NCBI RefSeq assembly: GCF_000716545.1
Contig: NZ_JNWZ01000065.1
Span: 1-61,340, forward strand
DNA from: Kitasatospora phosalacinea
GTDB taxonomy: Bacteria > Actinomycetota > Actinomycetes > Streptomycetales > Streptomycetaceae
Direction: 5' to 3'
DNA length: 61,340 bases
Of this stretch, positions 24,134-33,800 are shown piece after piece (position 1 is the stretch's first letter; each line of letters begins with the position of its first letter). The notes under the pieces are model-generated. The model worked only from the letters and a program-made list of their open reading frames with translations, was not told the origin of the DNA and did no database searches. A program made the position numbers and the translations under genes.

Positions 24134-26694
24134 GCGCGAGCGTGCGGATCGGGGCGCGCTCGCTGCTCGCCCACCGGCGCCGACTGCTGGGCACCGTGCT
24201 GTCCATCGTCCTGGGCGTGGCGTTCCTGACCGGCACGATGGTGCTCGGCGACACCCTGCGGGCCAACTTCGACACCCTGTTCGCGGACGCCAACGCGGGC
24301 ACGGACGCCGTCGTCCGCAGCGCGCAGGTGCTGGACGTGCCCAACGTCCCCGGCGGGGTCCGCGCCCCGCTGGAGGAGTCGCTGACGGCGCGGCTGCGCA
24401 CGGCGCCCGGGGTCGGTGCCGCCGAGCCGTCCGTGCAGGGCGCGGGGCAGCTGATCGGCGCCGACGGCGAGCCGGTCGGCGGGCAGGGCCCGCCCACCCT
24501 GGCCGGGAACTGGATCGACGACCCGAAGCTCAACCCGTACCGGCTCGCCGAGGGCCGCGCCCCCGCCGCGCCCGGCGAGGCGGTGATCAACCGGGGTGCG
24601 GCGAAGGCGGGCGGGCTGAAGGTCGGCGACAGCACGGTGCTGCGCACGCCCGACCCGGTGCGGATCACCGTGGTCGGCATCGCCACCTTCGGCGCCGACG
24701 CCGACGGCATGGGCCCCAGCACCTTCACCGCGCTGACCCTCGCCGACGCCCAGGCCCACCTGACGCCGAAGGGCACCGGGCAGGTGTCCACCGTCCGGCT
24801 GCGCTCCGACCGCCTGAGCCAGCGCCAACTCGTGGAGCAGATCAAGCCGTTGCTGCCGGACGGGGTGGAGGCGCTGACCGGCGCGGACGCCACCGCGCAG
24901 TCCACCGCCGACGTCTCCGGGCGCTTCCTGGGCCTGTTCACCACCCTGCTGCTGGTGTTCGCCGGGGTCGCCCTGCTGGTCGCCACCTTCACCATCCACA
25001 ACACCTTCGCCATCGTCACCGCCCAGCGGACCCGGGAGAACGCCCTGCTGCGCGCCCTCGGCGCCGGCCGCCGCCAGGTGCTCGGCACCACCCTCGGCGA
25101 GGCGCTCGCGATCGGCGTCCTCGCCTCCGCGCTCGGCCTGCTCGGCGGCTTCGGCGTCGCCGCCGGACTGAAGGCGCTGTTCGCCGCGATCGGGTTCACC
25201 CTGCCCACCGGCGGCACCGTGGTCCACGCCGCGACGATCCTGCTGCCGCTGCTCACCGGCACCCTGGTCGCCGCCGGGTCCGCACTGGCCCCGGCCCTGC
25301 GCGCCGCCCGCACCGCCCCGCTCGCCGCCCTGCGCGACACCGCCGTGGACGACTCGGCGCGGGGCCGGAGCGCGCTGGTGCGCAAGGCGGTCGGGGCGGT
25401 GCTGACGGCGGCCGGGCTGCCCGCCGTGGTCGTCGGGGCCGCGCACGGCCCCTCGCTGACGCTGACCGTCGGCGGGGCGCTCGCGCTGCTCGCCGGGACG
25501 GTCGTGCTCGGGCCGGTGGCCGCCGCGCTCGCCGTCCGGGTGCTCGGCGCGCCGCTGCCCCGGCTGCGCGGCACCACCGGCGCGCTCGCCCGCCGCAACG
25601 CCGCCCGCAACCCCAAGCGGACGGCCGCCACCGCCACCGCGCTGATGGTCGGCGTCGCCGTGGTCACCCTGTTCACCGTGTTCGGCGCCTCCGTCAAGGC
25701 GACCCTGGACGACACCGTCTCGCGCACCTTCGCCGGCGACCTCGCCGTCACCGCCCCCGCCACCGGGGCCGGCGGCAGCGGCGTCTCCCCGAAGCTGGCC
25801 CCCGCCGTCGCCGCCCTCCCCGAGGTGCGCACCGCCGTCGGCCTCGGCCGGGGCGTCGCCCGGATCGACGGCCGCGGCACCCAGTTGGGCGTCGCCGACC
25901 CGGTCGAGCTGGCCCGGGTCACCGACCTCGGCCGGATCGACGGCTCGCTGGCCGCCCTCGGCACCGACGGCCTCGCCGTCTCCCGCGCCGAGGCCGGGGC
26001 GCACGGCTGGCGGCTGGGCAGCACGGTGGCCGTGCGGTTCACCGACACCGCCGGCACCTTCACCGTCCGCGCCCTCTACCAGGGCGGCGGCGTCGCCGGG
26101 GACTACCTGATCAGCCGCGAGGCCTGGCGGCCGCACCGCGTCCAGGACGCCGACACGCTGGTCGCCGTCGCGCTGGAGCCGGGCGTCACCGTGCAGCAGG
26201 GCAAGGCCGCGATCGGGCGGCTCGCCGAGGAGTACGGCGGCCCGCAGGTGCAGACCCGGGCCGAGTACGCGGAGAGCTCCGCCTCCGGCGTCGACATGAT
26301 GCTCTCGGTGGTCTACGCGCTGCTCGCGCTCGCCGTGCTGATCGCCCTGCTCGGCATCGCCAACACGCTCACCCTGGCCGTCCACGAGCGCACCCGCGAA
26401 CTCGGCCTGCTGCGCGCCGTCGGTCAGAGCCGGGCCCAGCTGCGGGCCATGGTGCGCTGGGAGTCGGTGCTGGTCGCCGCGTTCGGCACGGCCGGCGGGC
26501 TGGCCCTGGGCGCGCTGCTGGGCTGGGCGCTCACCCGGGCCTCCGACACCGCCGGGACGGGCTCCTTCGCGCTGCCCGCCGGGCGGCTGGCCGTGGTCGC
26601 GCTGGTCGGCCTGGCGGCCGGGGCGCTGGCCGGGCTGCGGCCCGCCGCGCGGGCGGCGCGGCTGGACGTCCTGCGGGCGGTGGCGAGCGACTGA
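24130..26694 (+). CDS. ABC transporter permease with two FtsX domains
   Basis: 854 aa from GTG at 24130. TM1 at about 18-40, a large extracytoplasmic MacB-type domain (about 45-240), then FtsX domain 1 with TMs around 275-300, 330-360 and 375-400. The second half repeats the plan: TM near 510-530, a shorter periplasmic-type domain (about 540-700) and FtsX domain 2 with TMs around 725-750, 775-800 and 815-835. The family with a co-encoded two-component system frequently gives resistance to membrane-active antibiotics or handles envelope lipoproteins; which applies here cannot be read from sequence. Confidence 0.92.
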   Translation: MSASVRIGARSLLAHRRRLLGTVLSIVLGVAFLTGTMVLGDTLRANFDTLFADANAGTDAVVRSAQVLDVPNVPGGVRAPLEESLTARLRTAPGVGAAEPSVQGAGQLIGADGEPVGGQGPPTLAGNWIDDPKLNPYRLAEGRAPAAPGEAVINRGAAKAGGLKVGDSTVLRTPDPVRITVVGIATFGADADGMGPSTFTALTLADAQAHLTPKGTGQVSTVRLRSDRLSQRQLVEQIKPLLPDGVEALTGADATAQSTADVSGRFLGLFTTLLLVFAGVALLVATFTIHNTFAIVTAQRTRENALLRALGAGRRQVLGTTLGEALAIGVLASALGLLGGFGVAAGLKALFAAIGFTLPTGGTVVHAATILLPLLTGTLVAAGSALAPALRAARTAPLAALRDTAVDDSARGRSALVRKAVGAVLTAAGLPAVVVGAAHGPSLTLTVGGALALLAGTVVLGPVAAALAVRVLGAPLPRLRGTTGALARRNAARNPKRTAATATALMVGVAVVTLFTVFGASVKATLDDTVSRTFAGDLAVTAPATGAGGSGVSPKLAPAVAALPEVRTAVGLGRGVARIDGRGTQLGVADPVELARVTDLGRIDGSLAALGTDGLAVSRAEAGAHGWRLGSTVAVRFTDTAGTFTVRALYQGGGVAGDYLISREAWRPHRVQDADTLVAVALEPGVTVQQGKAAIGRLAEEYGGPQVQTRAEYAESSASGVDMMLSVVYALLALAVLIALLGIANTLTLAVHERTRELGLLRAVGQSRAQLRAMVRWESVLVAAFGTAGGLALGALLGWALTRASDTAGTGSFALPAGRLAVVALVGLAAGALAGLRPAARAARLDVLRAVASD

Positions 26695-26705
26695 CGCCCC
26701 GTCGG

Positions 26706-26785
26706 CCCCGGCTTCCCCGTCCGTGCACAGCGGTGCACAGCCGTACACAGCCGTGCGCACCCGTACGCATAAGGGGAAGCTGGGG
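26706..26785. repeat. Five tandem decamers enclosed by a long inverted repeat
   Basis: Positions 26721-26770 are five consecutive 10-bp units near CCGTGCACAG (variants with GTACAC, GTGCGC, GTACGC). They are enclosed by arms CCCCGGCTTCCCC (26706-26718) and GGGGAAGCTGGGG (26773-26785), which pair at 12 of 13 positions with one G-U. The element lies between the permease stop (26694) and the PLP-enzyme start (26861). It could be a terminator, an attenuator or a helically phased array of protein sites. Confidence 0.85.
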
Positions 26786-26860
26786 CTTCCGTAACCGTCA
26801 CTTATCGTAGTTGACTGTTACACTCGGTGGCGCACCGGCGGTGGCGAGGAGAGTGGCGCG

Positions 26861-27967
26861 ATGAGCGATCAGACCCAGGACGTGGACCGGACCGACCCCG
26901 AGTACCGGGCCTGGCTGAAGGAGGCCGTCCGCCGCGTCCAGGCCGACGCCAACCGCTCCGCCGACACCCACCTGCTGCGCTTCCCGCTGCCCGGCGAGTG
27001 GGGCGTCGACCTGTACCTCAAGGACGAGTCGACCCACCCCACCGGCAGCCTCAAGCACCGGCTGGCCCGCTCGCTGTTCCTGTACGGCCTGTGCAACGGC
27101 TGGATCCGGCCCGGCGCCCCGGTCATCGAGGCGTCCAGCGGCTCCACCGCCGTCTCCGAGGCGTACTTCGCCCAGCTGATCGGCGTCCCGTTCATCGCCG
27201 TGATGGCCCGCACCACCAGCCGCGCCAAGATCGAGCTGATCGAGTTCCACGGCGGCCGGTGCCACCTGGTCGACAACGCGGGCGAGGTCTACGCGGTGGC
27301 CGCCGCGCTCGCCACCGAGACCGGCGGCCACTACATGGACCAGTTCACCTACGCCGAGCGGGCCACCGACTGGCGCGGCAACAACAACATCGCCGAGTCG
27401 GTGTTCGCCCAGCTGAGGCTGGAACCCCACCCCGAACCCGCCTGGATCGTCGCCACCGCCGGCACCGGCGGCACCTCCGCGACCATCGCCCGGTACGTCC
27501 GCTACATGCAGTACGACACCCGGATCTGCGTCGCCGACCCGGAGAACTCCTGCTTCTTCGAGGGCTGGGTGCACCACGACCCGGACGCGCACTGCCCCAC
27601 CGGCTCCCGGATCGAGGGCATCGGCCGCCCCCGGATGGAGCCCTCCTTCGTGCCCGGCGCGATCGACCGGATGATGAAGGTCCCCGACGCGGCCTCCATC
27701 GCCGCCGCCCACCTGCTGGCCGACGTCCTGGGCAAGAGGGCCGGCGCCTCCACCGGCACCGGCCTGTGGAGCGCGCTGCGGATCGTCGCCGAGATGCGCC
27801 GCGAGGGCCGCAGCGGCAGCGTCGTCACGCTGATCTGCGACCCGGGCGACCGGTACCTCGACAAGTACTACTCGGACGAGTGGCTCGCCGCCGAGCGGAT
27901 CGACCCCCGACCGCACCGCGCCGCCCTCGAGGAGTTCCTCGCGGGCGGCGACTGGGCGGAGGGCTGA
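26861..27967 (+). CDS. PLP-dependent cysteine synthase/desulfhydrase family enzyme (Cds1-like)
   Basis: 368 aa, fold-type II PLP enzyme. The PLP Lys is in [15 protein letters not shown], the substrate-carboxylate loop is [13 protein letters not shown], the phosphate-binding Gly loop is [15 protein letters not shown]. The size and the C-terminal segment ([19 protein letters not shown]) match actinobacterial proteins related to mycobacterial Cds1, an L-cysteine desulfhydrase making pyruvate, ammonia and H2S. Cystathionine beta-synthase CBS domains are absent. A GAGGAG site precedes the ATG. The upstream decamer/hairpin element (26706-26785) may regulate it. Activity is inferred by resemblance. 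Confidence 0.8.
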   Translation: MSDQTQDVDRTDPEYRAWLKEAVRRVQADANRSADTHLLRFPLPGEWGVDLYLKDESTHPTGSLKHRLARSLFLYGLCNGWIRPGAPVIEASSGSTAVSEAYFAQLIGVPFIAVMARTTSRAKIELIEFHGGRCHLVDNAGEVYAVAAALATETGGHYMDQFTYAERATDWRGNNNIAESVFAQLRLEPHPEPAWIVATAGTGGTSATIARYVRYMQYDTRICVADPENSCFFEGWVHHDPDAHCPTGSRIEGIGRPRMEPSFVPGAIDRMMKVPDAASIAAAHLLADVLGKRAGASTGTGLWSALRIVAEMRREGRSGSVVTLICDPGDRYLDKYYSDEWLAAERIDPRPHRAALEEFLAGGDWAEG

Positions 27968-27974
27968 GGGCCGG

Positions 27975-28418
27975 TCAGGCGCGCTTGCCGGTGCGCTCGG
28001 TGAGCAGCAGGGCGGCGGTGACCACCACGAGGGCGGCGGTGGCGAAGTGCACGCCGAAGGCCGTGGCGGTGCTGCCGTGGTGGGTCAGGATGGTGGCCGC
28101 GTCGCCGAACGGGGTGACCGACTCGGCGAGCAGCGCCCAGCCGAGCGCCCGGCGGTGCCCGGTCAGCAGCAGGGCCAGCGGGACGAGGCCGGAGACGATG
28201 TCCCGGAAGCCCTTGACGATGAGGAAGTCGGCGGCTTCGCCCTGCGGCCACACCGGCATTCCGAAGCCGGAGGCGGTGCTCTCCGGGGCGAGCAGGTAGC
28301 TGACGCCGACGTAGCCGATGCCCAGCGCGACCAGGACCGTGAACGCGGTGGCGAGGTTGACGCGCAGTCGGCCGGCGGTCTTCGGGGCGGTGGTGGCGGT
28401 GGTGGTGGTCGCGGACAT
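27975..28418 (-). CDS. DUF4267 family membrane protein
   Basis: 147 aa. AGGGGG precedes the ATG at 28418. After a Thr/Ala-rich start, four hydrophobic segments (about 22-45, 68-88, 92-110, 118-140). The stretch SYLLAPESTASGFGMPVWP and KGFRDIVSGLVPLALLLTG are characteristic of DUF4267, small four-helix membrane proteins of unknown function often under TetR control. It is divergent from a TetR gene, with two matching operator palindromes in between. Convergent with the PLP enzyme (stops 8 bp apart). Confidence 0.82.
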   Translation of the reverse strand: MSATTTTATTAPKTAGRLRVNLATAFTVLVALGIGYVGVSYLLAPESTASGFGMPVWPQGEAADFLIVKGFRDIVSGLVPLALLLTGHRRALGWALLAESVTPFGDAATILTHHGSTATAFGVHFATAALVVVTAALLLTERTGKRA

Positions 28419-28469
28419 GGTGGTTCCCCCTGCGGTGTGTGTGGCGGAGCGGTGCGCGCCGCCGTTTGG

Positions 28470-28533
28470 TTAGCGGCGCTAGCGACGAGAATGATGCTAG
28501 ACCGACGGGTCGTCGAATGTCTAGCGCTGCTAG
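28470..28533. promoter_or_regulatory. Two TetR-type operators in the DUF4267/TetR spacer
   Basis: TTAGC-GGC-GCTAG (28470-28482) and CTAGC-GCT-GCTAG (28521-28533) share the form YTAGC-N3-GCTAG; centres are 51 bp apart. An extra half site GCTAG ends at 28500. The second site ends 10 bp before the TetR ATG, the first lies 52 bp upstream of the DUF4267 start, so one repressor could silence both genes. Confidence 0.8.
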
Positions 28534-28543
28534 GATTTCGTTC

Positions 28544-29116
28544 ATGGCTATCAAGGAACGCCGGGCGCGCGAACGCGCCGAACGGGAACAGCTGATCGTC
28601 CGGGCCGCCCGCGAACTCGCCGAGGCCGAGGGCTGGGACGCCGTCACCACCCGCCGCCTCGCCGAACGCATCGAGTACAGCCAGCCCGTCCTGTACAGCC
28701 ACTTCAGCGGCAAGGACGCCATCGTCGCCGCCGTCGCCGTCGAGGGCTGCGCCGAACTCGCCGCCCTGCTGCGGGCCGCCGCCGCGGACGTCACCGACCC
28801 GCGCGAGGCGTTCGCCGCCGTCGCCCGCGCCTACCTCGCCTTCGCCGAGGCCAACCCCGCCCTCTACGACGCGATCTTCACCCTCCCCAGCACCCTCCCC
28901 TTCGGCACCCCCGAAGCCCCCGCCCCCCTGCACGCCGCCTTCGCCGCCATCGCCGAACCCGCCGCCCGCAGCGCCAAGGCCGCCGGCCACGACCCCGGCG
29001 GCTACACCGAACTCGCCTGGTCCGCCCTGCACGGCATGGTCACCCTCGCCCGCAACGGCCGCCTGCGCCCCGACCTCGACCAGCCCCGCATCGACGCGTT
29101 CACCGCGGTCTTCTGA
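28544..29116 (+). CDS. TetR-family regulator
   Basis: 190 aa from ATG at 28544. N-terminal HTH: RERAEREQLIVRAARELAEAEGWDAVTTRRLAERIEYSQPVLYSHFSGKDAI, a textbook TetR_N domain. The C-terminal ligand domain (about 75-190) has the WHG-like segment YTELAWSALHGMVTLARNGRL, common in actinobacterial TetR_C subfamilies. It overlaps its own operator region and most likely represses itself and the divergent DUF4267 gene; the DHA2 exporter gene 131 bp downstream may be a third target. Confidence 0.9.
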   Translation: MAIKERRARERAEREQLIVRAARELAEAEGWDAVTTRRLAERIEYSQPVLYSHFSGKDAIVAAVAVEGCAELAALLRAAAADVTDPREAFAAVARAYLAFAEANPALYDAIFTLPSTLPFGTPEAPAPLHAAFAAIAEPAARSAKAAGHDPGGYTELAWSALHGMVTLARNGRLRPDLDQPRIDAFTAVF

Positions 29117-29247
29117 ACCGGCGGCCGTCTCCGGACCGCTCCGGCCGGGCCGTGCCGGCCGGGGCCGTGCCAGCCGGATGCCAGCCGCGTGCCAGGGGTG
29201 CCCCCGAAGGTGGGGTCGTCAGTGGACGAGTCCTGGAGGTCGTGGTG

Positions 29248-30774
29248 GTGGAAACGGTCCGTTCGGCCCGCCGGTGGTGGGCACTGGGGGCGTTGGTGGC
29301 GAGCGTGCTGGTGGTCGGCCTGGACGGGACGGTCATCAACGTGGCACTGCCGACGCTGGCCCGGGAACTCGACGCCGGCAACGAGCAGTTGCTCTGGATC
29401 AGCGGCGGCTACCTGCTCGCCTTCAGCGTGGCGATGCTCCCGGTCGGCCGCCTCGGCGACCGGCTCGGCCACCGCCGGGTGCTGACGGCGGGCGTCGCGC
29501 TGTTCGGCGCCGCCTCGCTCGCGGGCGCCTTCACCGGCTCCGCGGGCGGGGTGATCGCGGTGCGCACCGCGATGGGCCTCGGCGCGGCGATGATCATGCC
29601 GGTCTCGATGGCGCTGCTGTCGCGGATCTTCCCCGCCGCGGAAGTGCCCCGGGCCATCGCGGTCTGGACGGCCGCCGCCGCCCTGGGCATGCCCGCCGGG
29701 CCGGTGGTCGGCGGCTGGCTGCTCAACCACTTCTGGTGGGGCTCGGTCTTCCTGTTCAACGTGCCGGTGGCCGCGGCGGCCCTGCTCGCGGGCGCCCTGC
29801 TGCTCCCGGCCGACGGCCCGCGCGCCCGCACCCGCACCGCCCCGTTCGACTGGGCGGGCGCGCTCCTGGGCACGGTCGGCACCACCGCGCTGGTGTACGG
29901 CACGATCCTGGTCCCGGCCGACGGCTGGACCTCCCCGGCGGTCCTCGGCCCGCTCGCCGCGGCCGCGCTGCTGCTGGTGATCTTCGTCCGGCGGCAGCGC
30001 CGCGCCGCCGAACCGCTGGTCGACCTGGCGCTGTTCGCCGACCGCCGGTTCTCCTGGGGCACGCTGACGGCGGTCTTCGGCAACTTCGCCGTGATGGGCA
30101 TCCTCTTCGTCGTCCCCCAGTACCTGGAAGCCGTCCAGGGCTACGACGCCTTCGGCACCGGACTGCGGGTCCTGCCGCTGATCGGCGGGCTGATGGTGTC
30201 CGCCGCGCTCAGCGAGGGCCTGGTGCCGAGGATCGGCGCCCGCGCGGTGGTCCCCGCCGGGCTGGTGCTGCTGGCCGCCGGCGTCTTCCTCGGCACCCGC
30301 GCCGCGCCGGACAGCGGGTACGGATTCACCGCCTTCTGGCTGTCCGTGGTCGGAGTCGGCTTCGGCCTGGTGATCGTGCCGTCCACCAGCCTCGTGATGG
30401 CCGCCATCCCCGAGGAGCGCACCGGCGTCGGCACCAGCGTCCTGGAGACCCTCCAGCAGGTCGGTGGCGTCCTCGGCGTCGCGGCCCTCGGCAGCCTGCT
30501 CAGCGCCGGCTACCTGGCCCGGATCGACGTCACCGCCCTGCCCGGACCCGCCGCGGCGACCGCCCGCGACTCCGTCACCGGCGCGGCCGCCGTCGCCACC
30601 GAACTGCACGACACCGCGCTGCTCTCCTCCGCGCACGGCGCCTTCGTCCACGGCATGGAACTCGTCCTCGTGGCGTCCGGCGCGACCGCCCTGCTGACCG
30701 CCGTCCTCGCGGTGGTCTTCCTGCCGGGGCGGGCGGCGCGGCCCGGGCGGGCGGCGGAACCCGTCGCGGTGTGA
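29248..30774 (+). CDS. DHA2-family MFS exporter (14 TM)
   Basis: 508 aa using the third of three adjacent GTG codons (29242, 29245, 29248), 8 nt after GGAGG; the second is equally possible. The start METVRSARRWWALGALVASVLVVGLDGTVINVALPTLA-like region holds the DHA2 motif D1 (LDGTVINVALP), followed by GRLGDRLGHRRVL (motif A). About fourteen membrane helices and the C-terminal PSTSLVMAAIPEERTGVGTSV segment. Typical substrates are drugs, dyes or own antibiotics. Probably cotranscribed or coregulated with the preceding TetR gene. Confidence 0.9.
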   Translation: METVRSARRWWALGALVASVLVVGLDGTVINVALPTLARELDAGNEQLLWISGGYLLAFSVAMLPVGRLGDRLGHRRVLTAGVALFGAASLAGAFTGSAGGVIAVRTAMGLGAAMIMPVSMALLSRIFPAAEVPRAIAVWTAAAALGMPAGPVVGGWLLNHFWWGSVFLFNVPVAAAALLAGALLLPADGPRARTRTAPFDWAGALLGTVGTTALVYGTILVPADGWTSPAVLGPLAAAALLLVIFVRRQRRAAEPLVDLALFADRRFSWGTLTAVFGNFAVMGILFVVPQYLEAVQGYDAFGTGLRVLPLIGGLMVSAALSEGLVPRIGARAVVPAGLVLLAAGVFLGTRAAPDSGYGFTAFWLSVVGVGFGLVIVPSTSLVMAAIPEERTGVGTSVLETLQQVGGVLGVAALGSLLSAGYLARIDVTALPGPAAATARDSVTGAAAVATELHDTALLSSAHGAFVHGMELVLVASGATALLTAVLAVVFLPGRAARPGRAAEPVAV

Positions 30775-30814
30775 ACCGGGCCCCTGCTTCCGCCTCCCGC
30801 CGTCCTCCCCGGCG

Positions 30815-33800
30815 TCAGGGCCAGCGCAGCACGGTGTCCTGGCGGCCGCGTCCGTAGGCCGCGGCGAAGGCGGCGGGGCCCAGGGCCGCGGTCGCCGCGG
30901 CGGTGGCCCGGGCGGTGTCGGGGCCGTGGGCGGGGCGGTAACCGAGGAGGGTGCGGGCGGTGCCGAGGAGTTCCGCGGCGCGGAGGTGTTCGCCGCGGGC
31001 GGCGGCGTACGCGGCGAGGCCCTCGGCGGCGGCGGCCCGGGTGCGGCGGTGCGGGTCCTCGCCGAGGACGGCCAGGGCCCGGGCGTGCCAGTGGGCGGCG
31101 GTGTCCAGGTCGTGCTGCTGTTCGGCGAGGCAGCCGAGCCGGCTGTGCACCAGGGCCGCCGCCCGGCGCGGTTCGGCCCGTTCGGTGCGCGGTTCGAGCA
31201 GTTCCAGGGCGCGCAGCAGGGGTCGGCGGGCGGCGGCGAAGTCCCCGGCGCGGCGGTGCAGGTCGCTGAGGGCGAGCAGCCCGGTGGCGGCGTCGGTGTG
31301 CTCGCCGAGCCGCTCCGCGGTGCGGACGGCCAGTTCGACGTCCTGCCGCCCGCGTTCCGGGTCGCCCGCCTCGGCCCGGGCCCGGCCCAACTGGACGAGC
31401 ACCAGGGCGCAGTGGTCGGACCCGGCGTCCGCGCCGGCGCGGTACGCCTCCTCGCCGAGCCGGACGGCCTCCGGGCCGTCGCCGCGGATCAGGGCGAGTT
31501 CGAGCAGTCCGCCGGTGGCCGCGTTGCGCCCCCACCGGTCGCCGATCAGGCCGAACTGCCGGTAGCTCTGGTCGAGTTGTTCGGCGGCCTGGTCCAACCG
31601 GCCGTCGTCCAGGGCGAGGTGGCCGAGCCCCAGGTGGGCGGTGGCCCTGGTCCACGGGTCGGGGTGGTCGAGCAGGCCGCGCAGGTCGCGCAGGCCGGCC
31701 GGGCGGTCGTCCAGCAGCAGCGCGCAACCGGCCGCGATCAGGTGCAGCACAGGGTGGGCGGGGCGGGCGGGCAGGTGCGACAGCACGGTGGCCACGGCCC
31801 GCCGGACGGCCGCCGGGTCGGGGCCGTCCTCGCCGTTCAGCGCGGGCACCAGGACGGCGATGGCGGTGCACAGCGCGTGGGCGTCGGCGAGGCCGGGCGG
31901 CGCCTGCTCGCCGACCAGCTCGCGGACGGCGCGCGCCCAGCCGGCGGCCTCGCCCGCGTGGTCGCCGATGGTCCAGAACCAGACCAGCGCGCCCGCCAGC
32001 CGCAGCGCGCCCGCCGCGTCGCCGCTCGCGACCAGGTGGCCGAGCGCGGCGTGCAGGTCGTCCCGTTCCGCGGTCAGCCGGGCCGTCCAGCGCGCCTGCC
32101 CCGGCCCGCGCAGCTGCGGCTCGGCCCGCTCGGCCAGCGCCAGGAAGCACGCGGCGTGCGCGTCCCCGGTGCGGGCCGCCGCGCCGGAGGCCGCCGACTT
32201 CTCGGCGGCGTACGCCCGCACGGTCTCCAGCAGTTGGTAGCGGACCTCGCCGCCCGGGCCGTCGCCGACCACCCGCACCAGGGACTTGTCGACCAGCGCG
32301 GCGACCACCTCGATCACGTCCGCCCCCGGGGCCTGCGGGCCGCAGACCAGTTCGGCGTGCTCGGGCGTCGCCCCGCCCGCGAACACCGACAGCGCGGCCA
32401 GCACCGCGCGCTCGTCGGCGTCCAGCAGCTCCCAGCTCCAGTCGATCACCGCCCGCAGCGTCCGGTGCCGGGGCAGCGCGGCCCGGTCGCCGCCGGCCAG
32501 CAGCCGGAAGCGGTCGCCGAGCCGCTCCGAGACCTGCCGCAGCGTCAGCGAGCGGGTGCGGGCCGCCGCCAGCTCGATCGCCAGCGGGATCCCGTCCAGC
32601 GCCCGGCAGATGCCCACCACCAGCGGCGCCGACCACGCGTCGATCCGGAAACCGGGGCGGACCGCGGCGGCCCGGTCCGCGAACAGCCGCACCGCCGGGT
32701 ACGCCGCCGCCGCTTCGCCGTCCGCCGTCGCCGTCTCGTCGTCCGCCGGGGGCAGCGGCAGCGAGGGCACCGGGCAGAGCGACTCACCGGTGACGCCCAA
32801 CGGCTCCCGGCTGGTGGCCAGCACCCGGACGTGCGGGGCGCGCGAGAGCAGGCCGGACGCCAACTCGGCCGCCGCGTCCAGCAGGTGCTCGCAGTTGTCC
32901 AGCACCAGCAGCAGCCGGCGCTGCTCCAGGGCCCCCGCCAGCCGCTCGACCGGCGACGCCGGACCGGCCGACGGCTCGCCCACCCGCAGCGCGTCCGGGA
33001 CGCCGACCGCCTGCAGCACCGCCTGCGGCACCTCGGCGGGCGAGGCGACCGGAGCCAGCGGCACCAGCCACACCCCGTCCGGGAAGTCCGCCGCCAGCCC
33101 CGCCGCGACCTCCACCGCGAGCCGGGTCTTGCCCGCCCCGCCCGGCCCGGTCAGCGTCACCAGCCTGGTGGATCCCAGCAGTTCGCGGACGGTGGCGCAC
33201 TCCCGCTCGCGGCCGACGAAACTGGTCAGCGCCAGCGGCAGGTTGGAGCGGCGCGGCGCGGGCCGCGGTGAGGGCCGTTCCGCCGACAGCTTCGGCGAGG
33301 GCTCCGGTGCCGGGGCGAACTCGCCGCGCAGCAGCGAGAGATGGAGCGCGGACAGCTCGGGGGAGGGGTCCACCCCGAGCCGCTCGGCCAGACCGCGACG
33401 GGTCTCCTCGTACCGCTCCAGCGCGGCCGCCGGCCGGCCCGCCGCCGCCAGGGCCCGCATCAACTGGCCGTGCAGGCGCTCGCGCAGCGGGTGCGCGGCC
33501 ACCAACTCCTCCAACCCGGCCACCAGTTCCCGGCCCCGTCCCAGCGCCAACTCGGCCTCCAGCCGGTCCTCGACGGCCGTCAGGCGCAACTCCTCCCAGC
33601 GCCGGGCCGCCGGCCCCGCGAACTCGGCGTCGGCGAACTCCGCGAGCGCCGGGCCGCGCCACAGCTCCAGCGCCCGCCGCAGCACCGCGACCCGCTCCGC
33701 CGGTGCGGCCAGGCCGCGCGCCACCTCCAGCAGCCGCTCGAACTCCACCGCGTCCACCTCGCCCGCCCCCACCCCCAGCCGGTAGCCGCCCGACCCCGCC

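Noticed and set aside
22975..26760. A very long open frame (over 1200 codons) antisense to the ABC transporter genes
   Set aside because: It is a GC-skew shadow of the coding strand: the encoded protein is an Ala/Arg/Gly/Gln low-complexity string without domains, while the sense strand carries complete ABC motifs.
30775..30814. Terminator between the DHA2 exporter and AfsR-type genes
   Set aside because: No stable inverted repeat could be drawn in the 40-bp gap.
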